A stretch of 39,646 nucleotides of DNA from an uncultured Lachnospiraceae bacterium (GTDB lineage: Bacteria > Bacillota > Clostridia > Lachnospirales > Lachnospiraceae), in the NCBI GenBank assembly GCA_902796595.1, contig CADBPM010000062.1, forward strand, positions 1 through 39,646, given 5' to 3'. A program made the translations under genes and the position numbers. Positions 6,525-15,447 of the stretch are shown here, one piece after another (position 1 is the stretch's first letter; each line of letters begins with the position of its first letter). Below the pieces are notes generated by a model. It searched no databases. It was not told the origin of the DNA and saw only the letters and a program-made list of their open reading frames with translations.

Positions 6525-8711
6525 TTATTCACATGACAGATGATACATTACCGACCTGTACTCTCTGCCGTAAGGAAGCGGCAGTCCTCCATACATAAGC
6601 GATGCACCTGTAAATTCTTTTTGAAGTTCCTTTACCGTATAGCAGGCCTCTGGGTCAAGCCCCCTCATTTTAACAAAATGCGGTATGTCATTTGCATGAG
6701 CCGAAAGTGCTACTGCGGTAAATATTGCCTTCTTCTTATCCTTGGCAACGCTCATCCATGCAGAAATCTCACTCTTTTCAAAAGGATCAGACAGCCTGTA
6801 GTATCTTCCGAAATGACTTACTTCATAATCTTCTATAAAAGTATCAATCTGCTCTTGTATCTGCCTCTTATCTTCCTCGGAAAGCTTATTTGGGTCAAGC
6901 TCATAGCCGAAAGTTCCCGGCATTGCAACTGCCCCTCTTGTTTCAAATGGTGTCACACGACCTGTCTGCTCATTTGGAACAGCTGATACATGTGCCCCCA
7001 TCGTAATGGTAGGATAACCAAAACTTGTGCCATACTGGATAAGACACCTGTCGATAGCATCAGTATTATCCGAGCACCATATCTGACTTTCGTAAGCAAG
7101 CATTCCTGTATCAAATCTGCCACCGCCTCCGGCACACCCTTCTATAAGCATTTCAGGGTACCTTGTGCAGAGCCTCTCAAGCAGGTCGTAGGTTCCAAGC
7201 ATAAACCTGTGCATCATTTCACCCTGACACTCTGCAGAAAGAGCTTTGCTGTAAATATCTGTGAGTGACCTGTTCATATCCCACTTAATATAGGCGATAT
7301 TGGCATTATCAAGAACCTCGGTCATCTCATTAAATATGTAGTCCACAACTTCTTTACGTGAGAAGTCAAGAACAAGCTGAAAACGTGACCTTGAATAATC
7401 TCTGTCTGGAATCCTTATAACCCAGTCAGGATGAGCTCTGAAAAGGTCCGAGTCCTCGGAGATCATTTCCGGTTCAAACCAGAGTCCGAATTTCATGCCA
7501 AGGTCATTTATTTCCTTTGAAAGCTCGCCCAAAGTACCGCCAAGCTTTTTGGTATTTACCTTCCAGTCGCCAAGCCCTGAAGTATCGCTTTCTCTCTTGC
7601 CAAACCACCCGTCATCAAGAACGAGCATTTCAACTCCGAACTTTGACGCTTCTCTTGCAATAGAAATGAGCTTTTCTTTATCAAAGTTGAAATAAGTAGC
7701 TTCCCAGTTATTTATAAGAACTGGTCTTCTCCTGTGCTTCCAATATCCTCTTTCAATATTTTCTCTTATAAATTCATGGAATATATTGGAAAGTTCTGAA
7801 AAGCCCTTATCTGAATAAGCCATAAGAACTTCAGGAGCATCGAAGCTTTCACCCGACTTCAGGCTCCATGAAAACATATCATCCGGAAGCCCCATAATGA
7901 CTCTTGTTGAACCATACTGGCTCTTTTCTGCCTCTGCAAGGAAATTTCCACTATATACAAAGTGTATTCCTATGCAGTCACCTGCATACTCGCCTGCTTC
8001 TCTTTCCGCAAGCATGACAAAAGGATTATACTGATGGCTTGAAGCCCCTCTTAATGACCCTATTTCATATTTTCCATGTTCAACAGGAACTCTCTGAAAC
8101 TGCCTTTCCATTGCATGGCGTCCATGGAAAGTAATAAAATCGTAGTCACCAAAAGGCATGTCAAAGCTTGCCGAAGAAACCTTAAGGAGCTTCATCTCTC
8201 CCTTTCCTTTATTACATACTCTTACAGCCCTTGTAATAACGTCCCTATCTTCAAATACACCATAAAGGAGATGAACTTCTATACCACTTACATCATCTGC
8301 AAGGCTTATATCTACGGTTGAAATTCTTTCTCCATCATTTGCATAAGAGGTCGGAAGCCCTCTAAGGGTATATTTTTTATCTGAAATATTTATTTCTTTA
8401 AATCTTAGATCGCACCCCTTTGACCCATCAGGGTTTTGCATTACAAAAGCAGGTGTTCTGAAATCTGCACTGCCCCTGAACGGAAATTCAAGAGGAAACT
8501 GGTCAAGCGAATAAACTCTCTCATCGCCTGCATCAAAAGGATTGCCAGAAAACCCTCTGTCGGCTCCTGTTATGAGCTGTCCAAAGTCTCCTGCTGCCTT
8601 TTTCCCATAATAGAGGTGCATAAGATATTTATGTTTGTCCACCTGCATCTGATAGGTGGTGTTTTTGGTTGAAAGAGTTATAATACCTGATTCTTTGTTA
8701 TATATTATCAT
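6525..8711 (-). CDS. Alpha-galactosidase, GH36
   Basis: A cytoplasmic enzyme of 728 residues that releases terminal alpha-galactose from raffinose, melibiose and related sugars. It has an N-terminal beta-sandwich (about 1-320), then a catalytic barrel. Motifs include VLDDGWFGKR (from about 364), LWFEPEMI (410-417), YIKWDMNR with nucleophile D478, and the glycine-rich EGCAGGGGRFD followed by WCSDNTD, where D548 is the acid/base. These positions and the length match lactobacillal GH36 group I enzymes. There is no signal peptide. It lies 77 nt after the LacI regulator gene and downstream of a CUT1 transporter, so it should act on sugars imported by that system. AAGGTA precedes the ATG. A gene symbol such as aga, melA or rafA would be arbitrary. 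Confidence 0.96.
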   Translation of the reverse strand: MIIYNKESGIITLSTKNTTYQMQVDKHKYLMHLYYGKKAAGDFGQLITGADRGFSGNPFDAGDERVYSLDQFPLEFPFRGSADFRTPAFVMQNPDGSKGCDLRFKEINISDKKYTLRGLPTSYANDGERISTVDISLADDVSGIEVHLLYGVFEDRDVITRAVRVCNKGKGEMKLLKVSSASFDMPFGDYDFITFHGRHAMERQFQRVPVEHGKYEIGSLRGASSHQYNPFVMLAEREAGEYAGDCIGIHFVYSGNFLAEAEKSQYGSTRVIMGLPDDMFSWSLKSGESFDAPEVLMAYSDKGFSELSNIFHEFIRENIERGYWKHRRRPVLINNWEATYFNFDKEKLISIAREASKFGVEMLVLDDGWFGKRESDTSGLGDWKVNTKKLGGTLGELSKEINDLGMKFGLWFEPEMISEDSDLFRAHPDWVIRIPDRDYSRSRFQLVLDFSRKEVVDYIFNEMTEVLDNANIAYIKWDMNRSLTDIYSKALSAECQGEMMHRFMLGTYDLLERLCTRYPEMLIEGCAGGGGRFDTGMLAYESQIWCSDNTDAIDRCLIQYGTSFGYPTITMGAHVSAVPNEQTGRVTPFETRGAVAMPGTFGYELDPNKLSEEDKRQIQEQIDTFIEDYEVSHFGRYYRLSDPFEKSEISAWMSVAKDKKKAIFTAVALSAHANDIPHFVKMRGLDPEACYTVKELQKEFTGASLMYGGLPLPYGREYRSVMYHLSCE

Positions 8712-8723
8712 TTATTGTACCTT

Positions 8724-8761
8724 GCCGCAGGCATAGTGAAAAACGGGGCCGTGCCTGCGGC
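8724..8761 (-). promoter_or_regulatory. GC-rich intercistronic hairpin
   Basis: A perfect 10-bp stem, GCCGCAGGCA (8724-8733) with TGCCTGCGGC (8752-8761), has an 18-nt loop and no T-tract. It lies between the LacI regulator and the alpha-galactosidase gene and would form in the mRNA. It is more likely an RNA stability or processing element than a terminator. Confidence 0.55.
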
Positions 8762-8787
8762 AGCGCCGTTAAATCATCGCTTTAATT

Positions 8788-9765
8788 TCAACCTGATTCT
8801 CTTGCAATAAGCTCTACAGGAAGTACACTGAGCGGCTCTACATTTTTACCTGCTCTCGCATCACTTATTTCCTTCAGAACAAGTCTTGCGATCCTGTGTA
8901 CAGGCTGATGTATCGTAGTAATAGACGGACTTACAAGAGTTGCTATCTCGGTATCATCAAAACCTATGACTCTTATATCATCCGGAACTCTCTTTCCCAT
9001 CTCCCGTACCACCTGTATTACCTGCGCTGCAGCAATATCAGACGTTGCAAATACTCCATCACAGTCAGGTGTAGATGAGAGTACATCCTTTATAAAAGGT
9101 CTGTATTCCATATCTATAAAGTTGCTTTCACTACTTCTGAATATCCTGCATGATACACCCGCCTTTGAACAAGTCTCTACAAACCCTGATTCTCTTTCAT
9201 CGCCAGGCATGTTGTTCTGCCTCTTGGCGCCAAGATATACAAGGTTCTTACAGCCTTTTTGAATAAGACGTTCAGCAGCAAGATTGCCGCCCTTTCTGTT
9301 GTCAACGGTGATGCAGGCTGTACCGCCTTCTATGTAGCGCTCAATGGTTATTATAGGAATATTGAAACCTTTAAGTGTCTCGGGATCAATATCCGCAGAA
9401 AAAAGCATGACTCCGGTCACAAAATTATTCTGACATATCTGCAATATCCTGTCGGCACTTTTTGTATCTCCGTTTGTATTATACAGGATCATTCTGAGAT
9501 TCCTTTTTGTTGCCTCATGTTCGAGAGCTGAAATACATTTTGCAAAGTAAGGATGGGTAATATGTGGTACAACGAGGGCTATAGTATCTGTGTTTTTCTT
9601 AGAAAGCCCTCTTGCCACCTCATTAGGCTGGTAGTTCAGCGCCTTCATCGCATCATATACCTTTTGTCTGGTCTTATCGCTTATATACCCACGATTGTTC
9701 ATGATGCGCGAAACAGTTTCTACTGCGACCCCAGCTTCTTTCGCAACATCTTTTATAGTAGCCAA
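8788..9765 (-). CDS. LacI-family transcriptional regulator (alpha-galactoside operon)
   Basis: A repressor of 325 residues. The N-terminal DNA-binding domain is typical: IKDVAKEAGVAVETVSRIMN as the helix-turn-helix, followed by the hinge helix YQPNEVARGLS (about residues 45-56). The rest is a periplasmic-binding-protein-like sugar-sensing domain (TIALVVPHITHPYF..., VIGFDDTEIATLVSPSITT). The start codon is TTG: GAGGAGGC lies 7 nt upstream and translation from it gives the canonical LacI start. The gene lies between the permease and alpha-galactosidase genes on the same strand, so it is the likely local regulator. A candidate operator is the palindrome at 13129-13144 over the transporter promoter. 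The inducer is unknown, probably an alpha-galactoside. Confidence 0.93.
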   Translation of the reverse strand: MATIKDVAKEAGVAVETVSRIMNNRGYISDKTRQKVYDAMKALNYQPNEVARGLSKKNTDTIALVVPHITHPYFAKCISALEHEATKRNLRMILYNTNGDTKSADRILQICQNNFVTGVMLFSADIDPETLKGFNIPIITIERYIEGGTACITVDNRKGGNLAAERLIQKGCKNLVYLGAKRQNNMPGDERESGFVETCSKAGVSCRIFRSSESNFIDMEYRPFIKDVLSSTPDCDGVFATSDIAAAQVIQVVREMGKRVPDDIRVIGFDDTEIATLVSPSITTIHQPVHRIARLVLKEISDARAGKNVEPLSVLPVELIARESG

Positions 9766-9831
9766 AAATAAGCCTCCTCTTTACAGTCATTTTTTTCATT
9801 AAAAAAGAAATAGCGACTGCACAACTTTTAT

Positions 9832-9860
9832 ATTGTAACAGCCGCCTTTGTTTTTGTCTA
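9832..9860 (-). promoter_or_regulatory. Possible internal promoter before the LacI gene
   Basis: On the minus strand TAGACA (9855-9860) and TACAAT (9832-9837) are separated by 17 bp within the 135-bp gap between the permease and regulator genes. It would allow regulator and alpha-galactosidase expression apart from the transporter. Confidence 0.4.
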
Positions 9861-9900
9861 TGCAATATCCATGTTGAAATGGTATTTTGCGAAAATTCCA

Positions 9901-10761
9901 TCAACCCTTTACAGCACCGCTTGTAACACCGGCAACGATGTACTTCTGCAAAAAGAGATAAAGGATGAGGATCGGCAGCATAGCAAGGAGAAGAGCCGCC
10001 ATGACAAGTCCGATATCAGTTGAGTAAGTACCATAAAATGCCTGAGTAGCAATAGGAATGGTATAAAGGTCTTTTTTGCCAAGAACAAGACTTGGAAGAA
10101 GGTAATCATTCCAGTATGCCATTGCCTCGATAATGGTAACTGTGGCAATAGTAGGTGAAAGAAGCGGAAATACAACCTTCCAGAAGGTAGCCCATCTTGA
10201 ACACCCGTCTATTTCTGCCGCTTCCTCAAGGCTTCGTGGGATATTCGTTCTTATGGCACCATCAAACATAAATGTTGCCATGGATACTGAAAAGCCAACG
10301 TGCATGAGAATAAGTGTAAGTCTGTGATTCAGTACATGGAATAAACCACCATAAACTGAAACTATAGGAACCATGAGTACCTGGAAAGGAATGACCATAG
10401 ATGCAATCATAAGTGCAAAAAGTATCTTGGTTGCCTTCCAATTATTTCTTGCAATAACAAATGCTGCCATTGCAGAAACAAATATGGTAATGACCGTTGA
10501 TGATATTGTTATTATCGCTGAATTTCCGAAAACCTTCCAGAAATTCATCTTGTCCATTGCCTTAGGGAAATTGTCAAGAGTGAAGCCATGCTTGCCTATA
10601 AGAGAAAGCGGAGCTGAATTTATATCACCCTTTGTCTTAAATACATTGACAACAACGATAAGGAACGGGAAGATAAACATTATAAATAGAACAACAAGTA
10701 CCACGATCATCACTGCATGGACAATTTTCTTTTTTCTTGCAGCCTTTTCGTTTTCTGTCAT
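9901..10761 (-). CDS. Carbohydrate ABC transporter permease, MalG/MsmG type
   Basis: A 286-residue inner-membrane subunit of a CUT1 sugar importer. It has about six membrane helices, starting with VVLVVLFIMFIFPFLIVVV. The conserved cytoplasmic EAA loop reads EEAAEIDGCSRWATFWKVVFPLLSP (about residues 188-212), the contact site for the ATPase. The start codon overlaps the stop of the partner permease by 4 bp (ATGA), so translation is coupled. No ATP-binding subunit is encoded in this operon; CUT1 importers of this type often share an MsmK-type ATPase from elsewhere. By context the substrate is a raffinose- or melibiose-type sugar. Confidence 0.93.
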   Translation of the reverse strand: MTENEKAARKKKIVHAVMIVVLVVLFIMFIFPFLIVVVNVFKTKGDINSAPLSLIGKHGFTLDNFPKAMDKMNFWKVFGNSAIITISSTVITIFVSAMAAFVIARNNWKATKILFALMIASMVIPFQVLMVPIVSVYGGLFHVLNHRLTLILMHVGFSVSMATFMFDGAIRTNIPRSLEEAAEIDGCSRWATFWKVVFPLLSPTIATVTIIEAMAYWNDYLLPSLVLGKKDLYTIPIATQAFYGTYSTDIGLVMAALLLAMLPILILYLFLQKYIVAGVTSGAVKG

Positions 10762-11636
10762 GCCTCTATCTCCCCTTTCTTTCCCACTGTTACCTGTGCA
10801 ATACCAACTATAGCACAGACAATAAAGAGAATAAGTGCTTCTGCCTGGCCTAAGCCATAATTCTTATATACAAATGCCTGATTGTAGACATGCATTGCGG
10901 CAAGTACAGAAGAGTTAAAAGGTTCACCTTTTGTGAGTGAGAGGTTTACATCGTAAACTACGAAGCATCTGGTGATAGAAAGGAATATACAGGTTACGAA
11001 TGAAGACCTCATAAGAGGTATGATAACGTGACGCATTGCCTGTGAAGAGGTGCATCCGTCAATTTCCGCAGCCTCTCTAAGATCACCTGAAATTCCCATA
11101 AAGCCGGCTACATAAATAAGCATCATATAACCTGCGTACTGCCATACCGTAACAAGAATAAGACAGAAAAGCGCACCGCCTGAGCTTGAAAGAAGTGAAG
11201 GAACAGTGCTTCCTGCTATGCCTGAGCCGATAGCCACAAAGGCACGGTTAAACACGAATTTCCAAACATAACCAAGTACGATACCACCTATAAGGTTAGG
11301 AATGAAAAATCCTGAACGGAAGAAGTTCTCCCCCTTAACACCTCTTGTAACAAGATATGCAAGGGCAAATGCAACTACATTTACAAGAACAACCGATACA
11401 GCCGAATAGATAACGGTCCTGCCAAGAGCAATCCAGTAATCCAAGTCCCTGAACGCCGCGATATAGTTATCAACCCCCACAAAAGGCTTGTTTGCCGCTA
11501 TACCATCCCAGCTCGTAAATGTGAGATAAAAACCGTATACTAAAGGTATCAGTACTGTTCCTGCAAAGAGAACCAAGGCAGGTCCTGCAAACATACAGAA
11601 CTGTCCTACTTTATATGACATAGTAGATTTTTTCAT
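10758..11636 (-). CDS. Carbohydrate ABC transporter permease, MalF/MsmF type
   Basis: A 292-residue inner-membrane permease, partner of the MsmG-like protein. It has about six membrane helices and the EAA loop REAAEIDGCTSSQAMRHVIIPLMR near residue 190. The ATG at 11636 is chosen because GTGAGGAG lies upstream; a longer reading would start at a GTG at 11651 inside that ribosome site. The gene follows the binding-protein gene after a 100-nt gap that holds a strong hairpin (11673-11707), a typical arrangement where the binding protein is made in excess of the permeases. Confidence 0.93.
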   Translation of the reverse strand: MKKSTMSYKVGQFCMFAGPALVLFAGTVLIPLVYGFYLTFTSWDGIAANKPFVGVDNYIAAFRDLDYWIALGRTVIYSAVSVVLVNVVAFALAYLVTRGVKGENFFRSGFFIPNLIGGIVLGYVWKFVFNRAFVAIGSGIAGSTVPSLLSSSGGALFCLILVTVWQYAGYMMLIYVAGFMGISGDLREAAEIDGCTSSQAMRHVIIPLMRSSFVTCIFLSITRCFVVYDVNLSLTKGEPFNSSVLAAMHVYNQAFVYKNYGLGQAEALILFIVCAIVGIAQVTVGKKGEIEA

Positions 11637-11672
11637 ATCTGTTCTCCTCACTGCTAAATGTATTTACGTTCT

Positions 11673-11707
11673 GCCGGCCATCGCGAGAGCGATCAGGCAT
11701 GGCCGGC
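11673..11707 (-). promoter_or_regulatory. GC-rich hairpin between binding-protein and permease genes
   Basis: GCCGGCCAT (11673-11681) pairs perfectly with ATGGCCGGC (11699-11707), and a small inner stem TCGC-gaga-GCGA is possible. No T-tract follows, so it is probably an mRNA-stabilising intercistronic element that raises binding-protein levels. Confidence 0.6.
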
Positions 11708-11736
11708 TATTCTTCATTATAAATCTTTAAAACTGA

Positions 11737-13041
11737 TTACTTTATTGTCTTCCAGTAATCATTGATCTCTTTTGCAAAACCTGCACGATCTGTCTCGCCT
11801 GCAAGATACTTCTGGAATGAGGCACCGAGCTTTGAGTAATGATCATCAGGAAGGTAGTTGTAGTTAGGGATAAGCTTGCCTGCATCTGCAAAGCTCTTTA
11901 CACTCTTTCCAAGTGGATCTGATACAGGAAGTGTGTTATTGGTGAATGCAGGAACAAGTGCGCAATCATTTACGAGGAACGACTGTCCATCAGGATCATT
12001 TGCAAGCCAGTTAAGGAAGTCCTTACCTGCCTGACGCTGTGCATCACTTATAGCATCACTTGAATCTACAAAGAAATATTTTGAGCCGCCGCCAACAAGC
12101 TTTGTATTGGAGCCGTCATCTGTATTCTGAGGAACTGGCATAATGCCCATGTTTTCAGAATATTCATAAGCATTGATAACTGACCAATCCCAGTTGCCGC
12201 CAAACATGAATGCTATCTCGCCTTCTGCAAGCTTCTGCTCTGTAACTTCACGCTCTGCAGAAATTGCTGTATCCTTAGCGTAGTTGTTCTCCTTGAGTAC
12301 ATCGAAGGTATCCATAAGAGAATTAAATTTGGCATCCGTTGAAATATCTGTTGAGCCATCTTTAAGCCCCTTTACAAATCCGTCAACATCATTCTGCTGT
12401 TCGTATACCTCAGCAAGGAAGTGGGCACCGAGTGACCAGTCTTCCTTCATGATACCGACAGGAGTTGTCATTCCGCCAGCCTTGAGTTCTTCTATAAGAC
12501 CCTTGAATGCATCAAGTGTCTGGTATTTAGCAGGATCAAAATCCTTACCGGTTACCTTCTTGATAGCATCTGCATTGTAGATAATGCCTCTTGCCTCTAC
12601 GCAGACAGGGAATCCATAGGTCTTGCCGTCGATGGCGATAGCCTGTGTTGTATTGGAAACCCAATCCTGATCAGAAAGATCAACTGCGTGGTCTGCTGCA
12701 AGTGAGTAGATATCCTTTGCGTCGACCATAGCTACTGTATATGGTTCATTAGAAGCATACTTTGTAGCAAGATGCTGAGCTACGGTATCACTTGAATAGT
12801 AAACTTCTACGTCGACACCGGTCTTCTCGCTATACTTCTTTGCCATTTCCTCCATCTGGCTCTGGATCTCCATCTTGGAGTTGAATACCGCAATAGAAGT
12901 ACCCTTGGAATCTGTCTTTGCGGTGCTTGTTCCAGAAGAAGTCTTGTTCCCTGATGATGTACTGCCTCCGCCGCAACCTGCAAGAAGTGCTGTGGACATA
13001 GCAGCTACAGTGAGTAATGATACGACCTTTCTTTTGTTCAT
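11737..13041 (-). CDS. Sugar ABC transporter substrate-binding lipoprotein (CUT1, MsmE type)
   Basis: A 434-residue extracellular solute-binding protein anchored by lipid. The signal sequence ends in the lipobox LLAGC (Cys at about residue 22), followed by a Gly/Ser/Thr-rich linker and a family-1 binding-protein fold: PYTVAMVDAKDIYSLA, YGFPVCVEARGIIYN, GEIAFMFGGNWDW, GKDFLNWLANDPDGQSF. It captures oligosaccharide for the two permeases encoded downstream. It is the first gene of the minus-strand operon, behind a near-consensus promoter overlapped by a LacI-type palindrome. By context the ligand is an alpha-galactoside such as raffinose or melibiose, which is an inference. Confidence 0.94.
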   Translation of the reverse strand: MNKRKVVSLLTVAAMSTALLAGCGGGSTSSGNKTSSGTSTAKTDSKGTSIAVFNSKMEIQSQMEEMAKKYSEKTGVDVEVYYSSDTVAQHLATKYASNEPYTVAMVDAKDIYSLAADHAVDLSDQDWVSNTTQAIAIDGKTYGFPVCVEARGIIYNADAIKKVTGKDFDPAKYQTLDAFKGLIEELKAGGMTTPVGIMKEDWSLGAHFLAEVYEQQNDVDGFVKGLKDGSTDISTDAKFNSLMDTFDVLKENNYAKDTAISAEREVTEQKLAEGEIAFMFGGNWDWSVINAYEYSENMGIMPVPQNTDDGSNTKLVGGGSKYFFVDSSDAISDAQRQAGKDFLNWLANDPDGQSFLVNDCALVPAFTNNTLPVSDPLGKSVKSFADAGKLIPNYNYLPDDHYSKLGASFQKYLAGETDRAGFAKEINDYWKTIK

Positions 13042-13105
13042 CGCCGAACTCCTTTCAAATTATAACATTTGTGGTTCATTTGCTTTTCTCTTTCCTTCTG
13101 TGAAC

Positions 13106-13134
13106 AATATAGCACATTGAATGATTTCTGTCAA
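13106..13134 (-). promoter_or_regulatory. Promoter of the alpha-galactoside transporter operon
   Basis: On the minus strand TTGACA (13129-13134) and TATATT (13106-13111) are separated by 17 bp, a near-consensus sigma-A promoter. Transcription would start near 13099, with a leader of about 57 nt before the binding-protein start codon. Confidence 0.8.
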
Positions 13135-13144
13135 CCGCTTGTCA
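13129..13144. promoter_or_regulatory. LacI-type operator over the -35 box
   Basis: The plus-strand sequence TGTCAACCGCTTGTCA fits TGnnAAnCGnTTnnCA, a CG-centred palindrome of LacI-family style. It contains the -35 hexamer, so binding would block RNA polymerase. The regulator encoded at 8788-9765 is the obvious candidate. Confidence 0.5.
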
Positions 13145-13272
13145 TATATTTTTTATAATTTTATATTCCTTTATTCTGTTTGTTTGTGTATATTGCACAG
13201 ATTTCGCAAAGTATACCGCATGACATGTTTCAGCATATTGCTTGAAATGCGTCTTTCCAGTTAAAAACACGC

Positions 13273-13300
13273 AAAAAAGACCAGCCAATAATGACTGGTC
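13273..13300 (-). terminator. Terminator of the GH42 beta-galactosidase gene
   Basis: On the minus strand GACCAGTC (13293-13300) pairs with GGCTGGTC (13279-13286), including one G-U pair, and is followed by TTTTTT. It separates the GH42 gene from the promoter at 13106-13134. Confidence 0.8.
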
Positions 13301-13359
13301 CATATAAAACGTATATAAAGTTGTCAGGGAAAGTTTTTCTTTACCTGCTATAAATGGCA

Positions 13360-15366
13360 TCACGCCTTTATACTGTATATCTTGGCATCTGTTGCAGGAA
13401 GCTTTGAGGATGTGTCACCATAAAGCATGTCTGCTACTTCAGGCAACTTTACTTCCTTATCTTCTCTTCCGAAATTCTCAATAAATACATAACGCTTGCC
13501 GCCCTTCACGCGGCTTGCAATATCACATTCCTCCGGAAGGCTTTCCATAAGCTTTACAACGCCTGCTTCTTTGATGATCCTGCCAAGGAAGCCTACATAA
13601 AATTCCCTGTCTGGCTCGGAAGCAATATAGTATGCCTTTCCTTTTCCAAACTGATTTACCGTAAGTGCAGGACTTCCCTTATAGAAATCACTGCCGTAAG
13701 TCATAAGGCACTCTGCTCCCTTAAGGCTTATAAGCTCGCACATCTTCTCACAGTCTGTCTCCTGAAGCCTCATGCTTGCTCCTTCTACAGGAAGAAGGCT
13801 GTTCTTCATTCCGTCGCAGAGCGCATCTATCTCCTCAGTCCTTACACCCAATACATCTGTCATATCATAAGGAATATCACCCATATAGCAGAGGTCATTT
13901 TCATTAACTACTCCACACAGGTAGGTTGAAATGAGGATGCCGCCATTTTCAACAAATTCTCTGATTCTCTTTTCTGCTCCGTCATGCAGGCTGTAGAGCA
14001 TAGGTGCGATAAGTATCTTATAGCCGTCAAAGCTGTGGCTTTCTTCTATCACATCCACATCCACAGCATTTATCTTTAATGCTTCGTAAATCTTGTGGAC
14101 AGTTTCATAGTAGCCTTCATTGCAATTGCGAGGACCCTGACTGTTTTCAAGAGCCCACTTATTCTGTGTATCATTTATAATCGCAACTTTGGCATCACCC
14201 ACAGCTCCCTTAATCTCTGCTATTTCTTTAAGAAGTGCGCCGGTCTCTGTAACTTCTTTAAATACTCTTGTATCGTCCCTTCCTGTGTGGTCTATCACCG
14301 CACCATGGAACTTTTCAGAAGAGCCTCTTCCCTGACGTATCTGGAAATACTGTACACTGTCTGCTCCATGGGAAACTGCATGAATTCCTGCAAGTTTAAG
14401 CAAGCCCGGTCTCTTAAGTCTGCTTACACTCTGCCAGTTTGTTCCGGAAGGGCAGCTTTCCATAAGAAGGAAAGGCTTATCCTTAAAGGAGCGCATCATG
14501 TCATGGTAAAGTCCATGTTCGAGCGCCGCCTTGCCATCGCTCTCTGCTATACCCCATTCAGGGTAGGAATCCCAGCTCATGGTATCGATTACCTTTGCAA
14601 ATTCAGCATAGTCGTAGCCGCCGAATTCATACATCATGTTGGTCGTGACAGGCTGCTTTGCTCCGGCACTCCTGATAGCTTCTATCTCATTTTTTATAAA
14701 ATCTGTGCAGGCATAGGTGGCAAACCTTCTCCAATCTATGATAAGACCATTGGTTTCATTTTCACCTATACTTGATGGCGGTTCTATTTCATCAAAAGAG
14801 GTATAGGTATGACTCCAGAATGTGGTCCACCACTCATGATTAAGCTTTTCTATACTTCCAAATTTCCTCTTAAGGAACTTTCTGAACTCGTCCTGACAGT
14901 GAGAACAGTAGCACTCACCGCTGAATTCATTTGAAATATGCCAGCCAATAACTGCAGGGTCATCCTTAAAGCATTCTGCAAGCTTTGCGTCTATGATCCT
15001 TACCTTTTCCCTATATGCAGGCGAAGTAAGGCAGTGATTATGCCTTCCACCAAATTTTGCCTTCTTGCCATCTTCATAAGTACGAAGGACCTCTGGATAT
15101 TTCTTTGCAAGCCACCTTGGTCTTGCTCCCGATGGAGTTGCAAGAATAGTATATATACCGTTTTCATAAAGCTTGTGAATAATATCCGCAAGCCAGTCGA
15201 ACTCAAATCTTCCTTCTTCGGGCTCAAGAAGTGCCCATGAAAAGATTCCCAATGAAACCTCGTTGATATGAGCCTTCTTCATCATGCGTATGTCATCTTC
15301 AAGAACCTGTGGTTCATCAAGCCACTGATCAGGATTGTAGTCGCCGCCATAAATAAACTCTTCCAC
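13360..15366 (-). CDS. Beta-galactosidase, GH42
   Basis: A cytoplasmic enzyme of 668 residues that removes beta-linked galactose from short oligosaccharides. The catalytic pair is visible: acid/base E147 in WHISNEFSG and nucleophile E303 in LLMESCPSGTNWQ. Four cysteines (about C112, C152, C154, C157) match the zinc site of GH42 enzymes, and a trimerisation domain follows (KVAIINDTQNKWALE...). The GTG start at 15366 is chosen because GTGAGGTG lies just upstream and the protein then begins at the usual GH42 position; the upstream in-frame reading runs through a terminator hairpin. It appears to be transcribed alone. No signal peptide. Confidence 0.95.
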   Translation of the reverse strand: MEEFIYGGDYNPDQWLDEPQVLEDDIRMMKKAHINEVSLGIFSWALLEPEEGRFEFDWLADIIHKLYENGIYTILATPSGARPRWLAKKYPEVLRTYEDGKKAKFGGRHNHCLTSPAYREKVRIIDAKLAECFKDDPAVIGWHISNEFSGECYCSHCQDEFRKFLKRKFGSIEKLNHEWWTTFWSHTYTSFDEIEPPSSIGENETNGLIIDWRRFATYACTDFIKNEIEAIRSAGAKQPVTTNMMYEFGGYDYAEFAKVIDTMSWDSYPEWGIAESDGKAALEHGLYHDMMRSFKDKPFLLMESCPSGTNWQSVSRLKRPGLLKLAGIHAVSHGADSVQYFQIRQGRGSSEKFHGAVIDHTGRDDTRVFKEVTETGALLKEIAEIKGAVGDAKVAIINDTQNKWALENSQGPRNCNEGYYETVHKIYEALKINAVDVDVIEESHSFDGYKILIAPMLYSLHDGAEKRIREFVENGGILISTYLCGVVNENDLCYMGDIPYDMTDVLGVRTEEIDALCDGMKNSLLPVEGASMRLQETDCEKMCELISLKGAECLMTYGSDFYKGSPALTVNQFGKGKAYYIASEPDREFYVGFLGRIIKEAGVVKLMESLPEECDIASRVKGGKRYVFIENFGREDKEVKLPEVADMLYGDTSSKLPATDAKIYSIKA

Positions 15367-15394
15367 TTTGCACCTCACTTTTAACTGCTGTTTT

Positions 15395-15429
15395 AAAAAA
15401 GTGTCGGGGTCAAAAGATTTTGCCCCGAC
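15395..15429 (-). terminator. Intrinsic terminator just upstream of the GH42 gene
   Basis: On the minus strand GTCGGGGCAAAA pairs with TTTTG-a-CCCCGAC (12 bp with one bulge, 15403-15429) and runs into ACTTTTTT (T-tract 15395-15400). It may end the TetR/CmpB/HD transcript. It is only about 30 nt from the GH42 start, too close for a full promoter in between, so it may also attenuate the GH42 leader. Confidence 0.75.
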
Positions 15430-15447
15430 TAAATGATACACTATATA

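Noticed and set aside
13129..13144. A catabolite-repression (cre) site
   Set aside because: The palindrome is CG-centred, but its outer TG/CA positions are one base further out than the cre consensus, so a local LacI operator fits better.
13142..13363. A 73-codon minus-strand ORF after the GH42 gene
   Set aside because: It runs through the GH42 terminator and up to the next operon's operator, has no ribosome site or recognisable domain, and is best read as non-coding.
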